The position numbers and the translations under genes were made by a program. Positions 26,561-35,056 of a stretch of 64,000 nucleotides of DNA are shown in pieces. Source of the stretch: Flavobacterium oncorhynchi (GTDB taxonomy: Bacteria; Bacteroidota; Bacteroidia; Flavobacteriales; Flavobacteriaceae); contig NZ_MUHA01000007.1 in NCBI RefSeq assembly GCF_002217355.1, forward strand, positions 307,519 to 371,518, read 5' to 3'. The notes beneath the pieces were generated by a model, which had not been told where the DNA came from, made no database searches, and saw nothing but the letters and a program-made list of their open reading frames with translations. Each line of letters opens with the position of its first letter. Position 1 is the first letter of the stretch.

Positions 26561-27841
26561 ATGCCGAAATTTCTCCTCAGCCTAATTTTTATTTGTGCCA
26601 CAACTTTTATGTGGGCGCAAGATTCACAGCAAGAAAAACTTGAACAGCGTAAAGCGCAGATTCAGCAGGAAATTAGAGATAATGAAAAGATGCTGCAATC
26701 AGTAAAGAAAAAAGAAAAATCGGCTGTAAATGTATTTTTAATTCAGGCGAATAAAATCAAATTAAAAGAGAAATTAATCAATACTACCGCAAAGCAGGAA
26801 AAACTGTTAAGTAATGATATGTATATTAATCAAGTTAAGGTTAATAAATTAAAAAAAGAGCTGGAAGTTTTAAAAGCAGATTATGCTAAGATGATTTTAA
26901 AATCGTACAAAAGCCGTTCTGAGCAAAGTAGAGCAATGTTTATTTTGTCTTCAGAAAGTTTTTTGCAAGCTTATAAAAGAGCCCAATATTTAAAACAATA
27001 TACGAATTTTAGAAAAAATCAAGGTTTAGAAATTGAGTCTAAAACAGCACAATTAGTTGATTTTAATGCAAAGTTGGACGGGCAGAGACAGGTTAAGAAA
27101 AAAATTATAGCTGAGAACGAAAAGGAAAAACAAAGTTTGGAAGTTGAGAAAAAAGAACAGCAAAAATTAGTTAACTCAATTAAAAAAGACAAAAATAAAA
27201 TTATTGCTGATACGAGAGCAAAACAGCAAGAATCGAGAAGAATCGACGCTAAAATTAAAGAACTTATTCGTGAACAAATTAGATTAGCGAATCAAAGAGC
27301 CGAAGAAGAGAGACGCAGAAGAATCGCAGAAGGTAAAGCCAGCGAAGCAGAGAAAGCAGAGGCAGCAGCACCTAAAAGTTATTCATCAGACAGAATTGCA
27401 TTAACACCGGAAGGTAAAATTTTAGCTGCCGATTTTAAAGCAAATAGAGGAAAATTGCCTTGGCCGGTAGAGAAAGGATTTATATCGCTTGGTTACGGAG
27501 ATCAACCGCATCCATTGTACCCGTCATTGACTGTTCATAATTCAGGAGTAGAGATTACTACTGAACAAGGAGCAAGCGCACGCGCGGTGTTTGAAGGAGT
27601 GGTATCGAAAGTGATTGCTTTATCTCCTGTAAACAGAGCTGTTTTTATTCAGCATGGAGATTTCTTTACCGTATATCAAAATCTAAGCTCTGTATCTGTT
27701 GAACAAGGTGATAAAGTAAAAGTAAAACAAGTTATTGGAAAAGTTAGAACTAGTGGAGACACAGGTAAAACAATTATTAAATTCTTGATTCTTCAAAATA
27801 CATCAAACAACAATCCAGAAGGATGGCTGCAAAATAGATAA
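26561..27841 (+). CDS. EnvC-like murein hydrolase activator with degenerate LytM domain
   Basis: From ATG 26561 the protein has 426 residues: a signal peptide (MPKFLLSLIFICATTFMWAQ), about 230 residues of coiled coil, and a C-terminal LytM/M23 domain. The zinc ligands of active M23 peptidases are not preserved: the HxGxD motif reads HNSGVE, and the final HLHFE-type motif reads TIIKFLIL. As in EnvC and NlpD of E. coli, it should activate amidases rather than cut peptidoglycan. A TTG at 26540 would put extra residues before the signal peptide and is rejected. A strong hairpin terminator follows at 27892-27935. Confidence 0.88.
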   Translation: MPKFLLSLIFICATTFMWAQDSQQEKLEQRKAQIQQEIRDNEKMLQSVKKKEKSAVNVFLIQANKIKLKEKLINTTAKQEKLLSNDMYINQVKVNKLKKELEVLKADYAKMILKSYKSRSEQSRAMFILSSESFLQAYKRAQYLKQYTNFRKNQGLEIESKTAQLVDFNAKLDGQRQVKKKIIAENEKEKQSLEVEKKEQQKLVNSIKKDKNKIIADTRAKQQESRRIDAKIKELIREQIRLANQRAEEERRRRIAEGKASEAEKAEAAAPKSYSSDRIALTPEGKILAADFKANRGKLPWPVEKGFISLGYGDQPHPLYPSLTVHNSGVEITTEQGASARAVFEGVVSKVIALSPVNRAVFIQHGDFFTVYQNLSSVSVEQGDKVKVKQVIGKVRTSGDTGKTIIKFLILQNTSNNNPEGWLQNR

Positions 27842-27891
27842 TACAGCAATTAAAAATTTTAGAATATAAAATTTGCTAAAGGATTAAGTTT

Positions 27892-27935
27892 AAAAAAGTC
27901 GTTTTCATCAGCATGCTGATGAAAACGACTTTTTT
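27892..27935. terminator. 44-base perfect palindrome, bidirectional terminator
   Basis: The arms at 27892-27913 and 27914-27935 are perfect complements with A6 at one end and T6 at the other. It closes the TPR-DUF4292-EnvC group and can also stop transcription from the convergent CBS gene. Confidence 0.93.
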
Positions 27936-28037
27936 ATTGTTTGCATTATCTAGATTTTAAAGTAAAGCAGAATCCTGGATCTAGATCATATTGCAGAATT
28001 TTTAATAAGAAGCTCTTTTTTGTGGCTTCCATTCACT

Positions 28038-28457
28038 TTAATCATATTGTTCTAAAAAATATTTAATAACATCAGTTGTTGTTACAATTCCTTTCAGTTC
28101 TCCATTGTCTACAACAGGCAGAGCGTGAAAATCTTCTTTTGCAAAAACTTCCGCCAGATCTTTAATAATGGTATCAGAAGGAAGAGTTTTTGGTTTCGAA
28201 GTCATAACTTGCGAAATGCTGAGCATATCTAAGATCGCTTCATCTACACCTTCTTGTCCGTCAAACAAAGCACCAAAAGTCAATCGATTAACATCTGTTC
28301 GGCTTATAATACCAACTACTACTTTGCCATTTACAACTGGAATATGTCTAATCGAATTTGATTTTAGTTTTTCTACTACTTTTCTCAAATCATCATTTTG
28401 ATTTACAGTCACTACGCTTTTAGTCATAATGTGACTAATTGGTTCTCTTTTTTTCAT
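28038..28457 (-). CDS. two-CBS-domain protein
   Basis: The 139 residues consist of two CBS domains (about 7-62 and 76-137), each ending in a nucleotide-pocket motif: GIISRTDVNRL and GIVTTTDVIKY. Such stand-alone CBS pairs bind adenine nucleotides and often sense energy state. No attached effector domain is present. It is monocistronic and divergent from rbfA. The 230-base gap 28458-28687 holds both promoters and no other gene. Confidence 0.88.
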   Translation of the reverse strand: MKKREPISHIMTKSVVTVNQNDDLRKVVEKLKSNSIRHIPVVNGKVVVGIISRTDVNRLTFGALFDGQEGVDEAILDMLSISQVMTSKPKTLPSDTIIKDLAEVFAKEDFHALPVVDNGELKGIVTTTDVIKYFLEQYD

Positions 28458-28675
28458 AATAGATAAGTGTTAAATTTATATCAAATATGTAAAATAATTC
28501 CGATAATATTTGTGACATTTATCAGCTTTTAAATCAAAACAAATGATTACCTATAATAGTTGAAATTTGAGAATATTGTGAAAAGGAATACTAGAAGTGA
28601 CAGTTTTTTGAGAAATAGATTTGTAAATTCATTTTTAAGTTAATTCGAAATTGCATCGATTGAAATTAAAAATAG

Positions 28676-28683
28676 TATTTTTG
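28676..28683 (+). promoter_or_regulatory. -7 promoter element almost touching the rbfA start
   Basis: TATTTTTG ends only four bases before the rbfA ATG at 28688, so a transcript started from it would be leaderless or nearly so. Confidence 0.6.
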
Positions 28684-28687
28684 CACT

Positions 28688-29080
28688 ATGGAAACAAATA
28701 GACAGAAAAAAATAGGCAGTGTAATCCAGAAAGATCTGGTTGATATTTTGCAAGGTGAAGTGAGAAAAAATGGAATTAGCAACTTAGTAATTTCAGTATC
28801 CAAAGTTAGTGTTACTTCAGATTTATCTGTGGCGACAGTATATTTAAGTATTTTTCCACAAGAAAAAGCCAAAGAAACTTTAGAAGGAATAAAATCAAAT
28901 ACTACCTTAATCAAACATGATTTATCACAGCGCGTTCGTTTGCAATTACGCCGTGTGCCAAATCTAGTTTTCTTTATTGACGACTCTTTAGACTATATCG
29001 AGAAAATAGACAATGCTTTGGCAAACAGAGAGAATCCAATTGAAAACCGTGATCTACTAGAAAAAAGAAGAAAATCATAA
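28688..29080 (+). CDS. rbfA: 30S ribosome-binding factor RbfA
   Basis: The 130-residue KH-like protein carries the family pattern: KKIGSVIQKDLVDIL at the N-terminus, VTSDLSVATVYLSIFP in the middle and RVRLQLRRVPNLVFFIDDSLDY toward the end. RbfA helps mature the 16S rRNA 5' end and the 30S subunit. It is followed after one base by an ABC permease gene, a pairing I recall from other flavobacteria. Confidence 0.93.
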   Translation: METNRQKKIGSVIQKDLVDILQGEVRKNGISNLVISVSKVSVTSDLSVATVYLSIFPQEKAKETLEGIKSNTTLIKHDLSQRVRLQLRRVPNLVFFIDDSLDYIEKIDNALANRENPIENRDLLEKRRKS

Positions 29081-29081
29081 A

Positions 29082-30281
29082 TTGAATTTCCCCCTTTACA
29101 TAGCCAAACGATATATTTTCAGCCGAAGTAAAAATAACGCTATCAATATTATCAATCGTATTGCCAGCATGGGAATTGTTGTTGGCACAATGGCTTTGTT
29201 TGTGGTGTTATCCGTTTTTAGCGGATTAAAAGTTTTTAGTCTTTCGTTTACAAACGAAATAGATCCCGATTTGAAAATGACAAGTACTTTAGGAAAATCA
29301 TTTTTTATTTCTAAAGAACAAGAAAATCAACTCAAAAAAATTGAAGGAGTTGTCTCTTATACCAAAATTATCGAAGAACGTGTTTTGTTCTTATTCAAAG
29401 ATAAACAGCATGTTACCTATTTAAAAGGTGTAGACAGTGTTTATCCTGTAGTAAACGATATCAAGAAAAAACTATTTAATGGGCAGTGGCTTAGAAGAGA
29501 CTCTTATCAGGTAGTAATTGGATATAGAATGGCACAAGATTTCTCGATGGGAATTCTTGATTTTGAAAACCCGCTGCAGATATTTGCACCAAAACCAGGA
29601 ACAGGAGCAATCGAAAATCCAAATGAAGCCTTTACAAAAACAGATGTATTGCCTGTTGGAGTTTACTCAATCAGTGAAGATTTAGATTCAAAATATGTAT
29701 TTGCAGATTTAGGTCTTACTCAGGAATTATTGATGTATAAACCCAATCAGATTTCAGGTATCGAATTTAAACTGAAACCAAATGCAGATGAAAGTGCCAT
29801 TACAAATCAACTAAAAAATATTTTCGATAACAAAGTCACTTTAAAAAACAGAGCACAGCTTAACGAGTCTTTATACAGAATGCTTAATACTGAGAATATT
29901 GTAGTTTATTTGATTTTTACTCTCGTAATTGTTGTAGCACTTTTTAATTTAGTGGGTGCTTTAATTATGATGATTTTAGAGAAAAAAGGAAATTTAAAAA
30001 CCCTTTTTAATCTTGGAACAGAAATCAACAGCCTTCGAAAAATATTTTTACTTCAAGGAACACTGCTAAGTATTTTTGGAGGATTATTGGGTCTCGCTTT
30101 AGGTATTATTCTAGTAGTGCTGCAGCAAAAATATGAGCTCATTATGCTTACCGCAACTTTGGCCTATCCAGTAGTATTTACAGTAGAAAACGTACTTATT
30201 GTTTTAGGTACAATTGTTTCTCTTGGTTTTGTAGCTTCATTAATTGCCAGCAGCCGTGTAAGCAAAAAGTTGTTGGATTAA
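29082..30281 (+). CDS. LolE/FtsX-type ABC transporter permease
   Basis: The 399-residue protein begins with a TTG (MNFPLYIAKRYIFSRSKNNA) one base after rbfA. It has one N-terminal membrane helix, a large periplasmic domain (about residues 45-265) and three C-terminal helices, the MacB/LolC/LolE layout. It lacks a linked LolD-type ATPase here. It may take part in lipoprotein release from the inner membrane, but the exact substrate is not provable by sequence. A 9-bp inverted repeat with a T-rich loop (30353-30385) lies downstream. Confidence 0.85.
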   Translation: MNFPLYIAKRYIFSRSKNNAINIINRIASMGIVVGTMALFVVLSVFSGLKVFSLSFTNEIDPDLKMTSTLGKSFFISKEQENQLKKIEGVVSYTKIIEERVLFLFKDKQHVTYLKGVDSVYPVVNDIKKKLFNGQWLRRDSYQVVIGYRMAQDFSMGILDFENPLQIFAPKPGTGAIENPNEAFTKTDVLPVGVYSISEDLDSKYVFADLGLTQELLMYKPNQISGIEFKLKPNADESAITNQLKNIFDNKVTLKNRAQLNESLYRMLNTENIVVYLIFTLVIVVALFNLVGALIMMILEKKGNLKTLFNLGTEINSLRKIFLLQGTLLSIFGGLLGLALGIILVVLQQKYELIMLTATLAYPVVFTVENVLIVLGTIVSLGFVASLIASSRVSKKLLD

Positions 30282-30352
30282 TATATTTCTCTAAAAAATA
30301 TTACTTACATTTATTGCTTTAAAAATCTACAGCATATGATTGTTTCTGCCTA

Positions 30353-30385
30353 ATCCTAATTTTATTTTTTTAGAATAATTAGGAT
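30353..30385 (+). terminator. weak hairpin after the LolE-type permease gene
   Basis: ATCCTAATT (30353-30361) pairs with AATTAGGAT (30377-30385) across a T-rich loop. No strong T-run follows, so terminator function is uncertain. Confidence 0.4.
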
Positions 30386-30453
30386 ACTTACGTTTTACTC
30401 TCTTAGTTCAGATTATTACATCTGGGCAAATTTTATCATTTATCCTAAATATC

Positions 30454-31881
30454 ATGACAGAAACAGTTATAAAGAAAAGTTTATTTTCTAAAATTTTCAC
30501 CACCCTAAAACAAGCCTTACAAGGCGACGAATCTTTTGATTATACCTCTGGAAGTATTAAGAAAGCCGTAATTCTATTAGCCATACCAATGGTTTTAGAA
30601 ATGATGATGGAATCGGTTTTTGCTTTAGTCGATTTGTATTTTGTTGGTCACTTAGAACACAGCAGTTTTGCAATTCAAACGGTTGGATTAACAGAGTCTG
30701 TATTAACAATTATATATTCTCTAGACATCGGATTAAGTATGGCAGCAACCGCAGTTGTAGCAAGACGTATTGGAGAAAAAGATCCTGTCGCTGCTGCAAA
30801 AGCCGGAATGCAGGCTATAATTATTGCATTTGTACTAAGTGTTTTTATGAGCATTTTTGGAATCATCTATGCCAAAGATATTCTTTTATTCATGGGAGCT
30901 TCTGTTGAAGCTGCTGAACATGGGTTTAGATACACTCAAATAATGATTGGCTCAAGTTTATGTATTACATTTTTATTCCTGATAAACGGAATTTTTCGCG
31001 GTGCTGGTAATGCGGCAATCGCAATGAAAAGCCTTTGGATTGCTAATATTTGTAATATTATTTTATGTCCAATTTTAATTAATGGTTTCGGATCAATTCC
31101 TGCTTTCGGATTAGTTGGTGCGGCGATTGCCACAACTTTAGGAAGAAGTATTGGGGTTTTGTATCAAATTTATCATTTGTTTTATGGAAATGGAGTTTTA
31201 AAAATTAAAATCTCCTATTTAATTCCAGATTTCAAGCAGATAAAAGCTTTAGTCAAAATTGCAGCTCCGGGAGTTTTACAATTTGTAATCGCTTCATGCA
31301 GTTGGATTTTCTTGGCACAATTAGTAGCTACAACAGGAGGCGATCATGGTTCTGCAGGTTATCAAACTGCATTGCGAATTATGATGTTTTTTATTCTGCC
31401 TGCTTGGGGATTGAGTAATGCAGCGGCAACTTTGGTAGGACAAAATTTAGGAGCCAAACAAATTGAGCGTGCCGAAAAATCAGTTTTTACGACTGCAAAA
31501 TACAATTTGGTTTTTATGGCTTCTATTACAATTATAACATTAGTTTTTGGACAGTATATAATTTCATTTTTCACCAATGACGAAATAGTAAAAACGGTTG
31601 CAGTAGAAGCTTTGCAGATCATGTGCATTGGTTTTGTCTTTTATGGAATAGGAATGGTTTTAATAAATACCTTTAATGGAGCAGGAGATACGTGGACACC
31701 AACAGGAATTAATTTCTTCGGATTCTGGCTGTTTCAAATACCATTAGCCTACATACTTGCCAAACATTTTAATATGGGACCAACAGGAGTTTTCATTGCA
31801 ATTCCAGTTGCAGAGACTGCAATAACATTAGCAGGAATCTTTTTCTATAAAAGAGGAAAGTGGAAAAGAGTTCAGGTGTAA
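30454..31881 (+). CDS. MATE family efflux transporter
   Basis: The 475-residue protein has two homologous halves of six helices each and the MATE-typical start SIKKAVILLAIPMVLEMMMESVF, with RRIGEKDPVAAAKAG after helix 3 of the first half. MATE proteins export drugs or metabolites in exchange for Na+ or H+. The substrate is not predictable. An amidase gene follows after 62 bases. Confidence 0.92.
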   Translation: MTETVIKKSLFSKIFTTLKQALQGDESFDYTSGSIKKAVILLAIPMVLEMMMESVFALVDLYFVGHLEHSSFAIQTVGLTESVLTIIYSLDIGLSMAATAVVARRIGEKDPVAAAKAGMQAIIIAFVLSVFMSIFGIIYAKDILLFMGASVEAAEHGFRYTQIMIGSSLCITFLFLINGIFRGAGNAAIAMKSLWIANICNIILCPILINGFGSIPAFGLVGAAIATTLGRSIGVLYQIYHLFYGNGVLKIKISYLIPDFKQIKALVKIAAPGVLQFVIASCSWIFLAQLVATTGGDHGSAGYQTALRIMMFFILPAWGLSNAAATLVGQNLGAKQIERAEKSVFTTAKYNLVFMASITIITLVFGQYIISFFTNDEIVKTVAVEALQIMCIGFVFYGIGMVLINTFNGAGDTWTPTGINFFGFWLFQIPLAYILAKHFNMGPTGVFIAIPVAETAITLAGIFFYKRGKWKRVQV

Positions 31882-31943
31882 AATTTATTTGTATACTTTT
31901 TCTTAAAAAAAGACGTTAAAATTTAGTAACCAAAAACTATATT

Positions 31944-32552
31944 ATGAAAAATCGAATTAAATTTTCAGCGCTTTTAGGAATTTTAGGATTGGCAGTTATT
32001 TTTTCGTTTAAACCACTAGAGGCGAAAAAAACAATTGTAATTGATGCCGGTCATGGCGGAAAAGATCTTGGTGCCGACATGTATGGATTTCAAGAAAAAT
32101 TAATTACGGAAACAATCGCAAAAAAAATTAAAGCATTAAATAAGGATAGTAACCTTGAAATCGTTTTACTTCGAGATAGTGATCGTGAGATGGAATTGAG
32201 CGAAAGAGTTTCTATAATCAATAATTTAAAACCAGATTTAGTTGTTTCTCTGCATGTTAGTAAAAGTATGAATATGAGTGTAAACGGAGTAGATGTCTAT
32301 GTCCCATCAAATGAGACGTTTCATGAAAAATCAAAGGAAAGCGCAGTTATTGTAATTGATAAAATGACTGAAGCCGGAAATCTCGCAAAAAGAAGAGTTT
32401 CTGAAGCACCTTTTTATATACTAAAAAATGCTAGCTGCCCTGTAATGACAGTACAAATTGGATTTTTATCAAATGAAAAAGATCGCGATTACATTACCAG
32501 CGAAAAAGGACAGACAGAAATTGCACTTAACATTTTAGAAGCTGTAAAGTAA
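31944..32552 (+). CDS. N-acetylmuramoyl-L-alanine amidase family protein with altered catalytic residue
   Basis: The 202-residue Amidase_3 protein has an N-terminal membrane or signal segment (about residues 6-22), then the zinc-binding set His37 (DAGHGGKD), Glu51 and His104 (VSLHVS). The second catalytic glutamate, normally in the E-x-GFxSN motif, is glutamine here (Gln171 in VQIGFLSN). This enzyme class cuts the bond between MurNAc and the stem peptide. The substitution may lower or abolish activity. A perfect terminator follows at 32575-32604. Confidence 0.82.
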   Translation: MKNRIKFSALLGILGLAVIFSFKPLEAKKTIVIDAGHGGKDLGADMYGFQEKLITETIAKKIKALNKDSNLEIVLLRDSDREMELSERVSIINNLKPDLVVSLHVSKSMNMSVNGVDVYVPSNETFHEKSKESAVIVIDKMTEAGNLAKRRVSEAPFYILKNASCPVMTVQIGFLSNEKDRDYITSEKGQTEIALNILEAVK

Positions 32553-32574
32553 AAAATGATTGCACACTCAAAAT

Positions 32575-32604
32575 AAAAAGACCTTCAATATTGAAGGTCT
32601 TTTT
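32575..32604. terminator. bidirectional terminator between amidase and dusB
   Basis: AAAAAGACCTTCAAT (32575-32589) and its perfect complement (32590-32604) form a stem with a T-run after it, and an A-run on the other side for the convergent dusB. Confidence 0.92.
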
Positions 32605-32654
32605 TTATATATCAGATTTTTATCAGAGTTGAAAACTTTGAAAAAGATTATATT

Positions 32655-33653
32655 TTAAGCAAATTCATATCCTGCGTAAACCTGCTCGATTTCCTTCATA
32701 ATTGCGAATAAATCTTCAGGAGCATCAGTAGTAACCAGTTTTTGTTTGAATTCTTTAAAAGAATGAATTCCCTTAAAATAGTTGGTATAATGACGACGCA
32801 TTTCTACAATTCCTAAACGCTCGCCTTTCCAATCCATAGACCATTGTAAATGATTTCTCGCCGCTTCAACACGATCAATAACCGTTGGAGCAGGTAAATG
32901 CTCGCCCGTTTTAAAATAATGCTTAATTTCATTAAAAATCCATGGATAACCAATTGCAGCACGGCCAATCATGATACCGTCAATTCCGTATTCGTTTTTA
33001 TATTTTAAAGCCTTTTCAGGATTATCGATATCACCGTTTCCAAAAATAGGCATTGTAATTCTTGGGTTGTTTTTTACACGAGCAATATGCGACCAGTCAG
33101 AGTGGCCTTTGTACATTTGAGCACGAGTTCTAGCGTGAATCGTTAAAGCTTGAACACCTATATCTTGAAGCCTTTCAGCAACTTCATCAATATTAATCGA
33201 GTTTTCATCCCAGCCCAAACGCGTTTTTACCGTTACAGGCAAATCAGTACTTCTAATAACCGCTTTTGTCAAACGAACCATCAAGTCAACATCTTTCAAA
33301 ACGCCGGCTCCAGCACCTTTACAAACTACTTTTTTTACAGGACATCCAAAATTAATATCTACTAAATCAGGTTTTACCGTAGAAACAATTTTAGACGAAA
33401 GTGCCATTGCTTCCTCATCACCACCAAAAATCTGAATTCCAACAGGACGTTCGTAATCAAAAATATCCAACTTCATTCTACTTTTGATAGCATCACGAAT
33501 TAATCCTTCTGACGAAATAAATTCCGAATACATCATGTCAGCGCCGTGCGTTTTGCATAATCTGCGAAACGGCGGATCACTCACATCTTCCATCGGAGCA
33601 AGCAGTAAAGGAAATTCGGGTAATTCTATGTTGCCAATCTTGACCATCTTCAT
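32655..33653 (-). CDS. dusB: tRNA-dihydrouridine synthase, DusB type
   Basis: From ATG 33653 the protein has 332 residues. It reduces specific uridines in tRNA with FMN and NADPH. The FMN barrel shows LAPMEDVSDPPFR at residues 18-30, the catalytic Cys104 in NFGCPVKKV and GNGDI plus IGRAA phosphate-binding loops later. An upstream TTG (33665) falls at the promoter element 33663-33670 and is rejected, leaving a leader of only a few bases. Confidence 0.92.
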   Translation of the reverse strand: MKMVKIGNIELPEFPLLLAPMEDVSDPPFRRLCKTHGADMMYSEFISSEGLIRDAIKSRMKLDIFDYERPVGIQIFGGDEEAMALSSKIVSTVKPDLVDINFGCPVKKVVCKGAGAGVLKDVDLMVRLTKAVIRSTDLPVTVKTRLGWDENSINIDEVAERLQDIGVQALTIHARTRAQMYKGHSDWSHIARVKNNPRITMPIFGNGDIDNPEKALKYKNEYGIDGIMIGRAAIGYPWIFNEIKHYFKTGEHLPAPTVIDRVEAARNHLQWSMDWKGERLGIVEMRRHYTNYFKGIHSFKEFKQKLVTTDAPEDLFAIMKEIEQVYAGYEFA

Positions 33654-33662
33654 AATTTTTTG

Positions 33663-33670
33663 CAAAATTA
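33663..33670 (-). promoter_or_regulatory. -7 promoter element close to the dusB start
   Basis: The minus strand reads TAATTTTG, nine bases before the ATG at 33653. As for rbfA the leader would be extremely short. Confidence 0.55.
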
Positions 33671-33760
33671 CAACTTTTAGTTCAATTAAAAAGATTCTAA
33701 GTTTCTAAGATGCTAAGGTTCTGAGTTTTTTATCCTTATTTAATATTAAAAAAGAAAAAC

Positions 33761-35056
33761 TTAGAACGAAGTTCTGTAATCAAAAAACCGAATTGGTTTG
33801 CGGCTCATAGGGTTAAAAACCAAAGGGTTTAAAGTTTCTTTTGAAGCGAATTCTATTTTTGGAGTTACTCTTAATTTAGCTCTAAAATGATCTTTTATTT
33901 CCTGCAAAAATTCTGGAGTTTGATTTTTTACAGCAATTTTTATCACGATTTCATCCGTTCCTAAATCGTTTGTCGAAATTTCAATAATATGATTTTCGAT
34001 ATTATCAAAACCACTTAAAACATCGTTCATTGCCGGCGGATAAAGCGTTGTGCCTTTGTATTTAATCATTTGCTTTTTTCGTCCTAAAACAGGACCAACA
34101 CGCAAAGTGTGTCGCCCGCAGGCGCAAGGTTCATTATGAAGCTGTACAACATCGCCCGTTTTAAAACGCAGTAAAGGCATCGCTTCAATACCTAAAGTAG
34201 TAAAAGTGAGTTCGCCCGTTTCACCATTTTTTACCGGTAGATTATTTTCGTCCAAAACTTCAACAATGATTAATTCTGGATGATGATGACCGCCTTTTCC
34301 GTGTTCACATTCTGTAAAAGCCGTACTCATTTCAGTAGAAGCATAAGTCGAAAATAACTTAATATTCCATTTATCCGTAATTTTTTTAGACAAAGTATTC
34401 ATCGAAAAATCCTGATCTCTCAGCGATTCTCCAATGCAAATGGCGCCTTTTACACTCGAATTATTATAATCGATTCCGTGAATTTCGGCATATTCAATTA
34501 ACTTCAATAAAAACGAAGGAACTGTAATTAAATAACTCGGATTGTATTTTAAAATCGAGTCCCATTGCATTTCAGGAATTCCGGCACCAACACGAATAAC
34601 GCCTACTTTTAGTTTTCGAAGTCCCAGAAAATAAGCCAAACCAGCCATAAATTTTCTGTCGATTGTAGTCATCAACTGTACAACATCGCCTTCGGTAATT
34701 CCTGCACAGGCAAAAGAAATAGCTTCATTATAAGCCAATCGATCTAAATCAGAATCAGTTAAACCAAAAGTTACAGGATCGCCCAAAGTACCTGAAGTAG
34801 AGGCGTAGTCGATAATTTTATTTTGCGGCACGCATACAAAATCATCATTATATTGTTGTAAATCTTCTTTTGTAGTAACAGGCAAAAATTGTAAATCTTC
34901 GAGTGTTTTAATTTTCGAAATATCGATATTTTGTCCAGCAAAAAGTCTTTTGTAAAAAGGTGAATTTTGACTGATATATTCTAAAAGTTCGGTAAGTTTT
35001 TTTTCTTGAAAAATTTTAATTTCTTCTAAAGAATCTTTTTCTATTGCTGGAATCAT
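33761..35056 (-). CDS. phenylacetate-CoA ligase family enzyme of the pigment cluster
   Basis: The 431-residue adenylate-forming enzyme has the motif STSGTLGDPVTF near residue 85, YASTEMSTAF near 240 and a CACGR segment near 316 as in PaaK-like ligases. In aryl polyene pathways a ligase activates the aryl acid (4-hydroxycinnamate type) for loading on ACP or CoA, and this gene is the best candidate here. It is the last gene of the minus-strand group and its ATG overlaps the stop of the C45 gene by four bases (ATGA), so translation is coupled. Other acyl substrates are possible. Confidence 0.85.
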   Translation of the reverse strand: MIPAIEKDSLEEIKIFQEKKLTELLEYISQNSPFYKRLFAGQNIDISKIKTLEDLQFLPVTTKEDLQQYNDDFVCVPQNKIIDYASTSGTLGDPVTFGLTDSDLDRLAYNEAISFACAGITEGDVVQLMTTIDRKFMAGLAYFLGLRKLKVGVIRVGAGIPEMQWDSILKYNPSYLITVPSFLLKLIEYAEIHGIDYNNSSVKGAICIGESLRDQDFSMNTLSKKITDKWNIKLFSTYASTEMSTAFTECEHGKGGHHHPELIIVEVLDENNLPVKNGETGELTFTTLGIEAMPLLRFKTGDVVQLHNEPCACGRHTLRVGPVLGRKKQMIKYKGTTLYPPAMNDVLSGFDNIENHIIEISTNDLGTDEIVIKIAVKNQTPEFLQEIKDHFRAKLRVTPKIEFASKETLNPLVFNPMSRKPIRFFDYRTSF

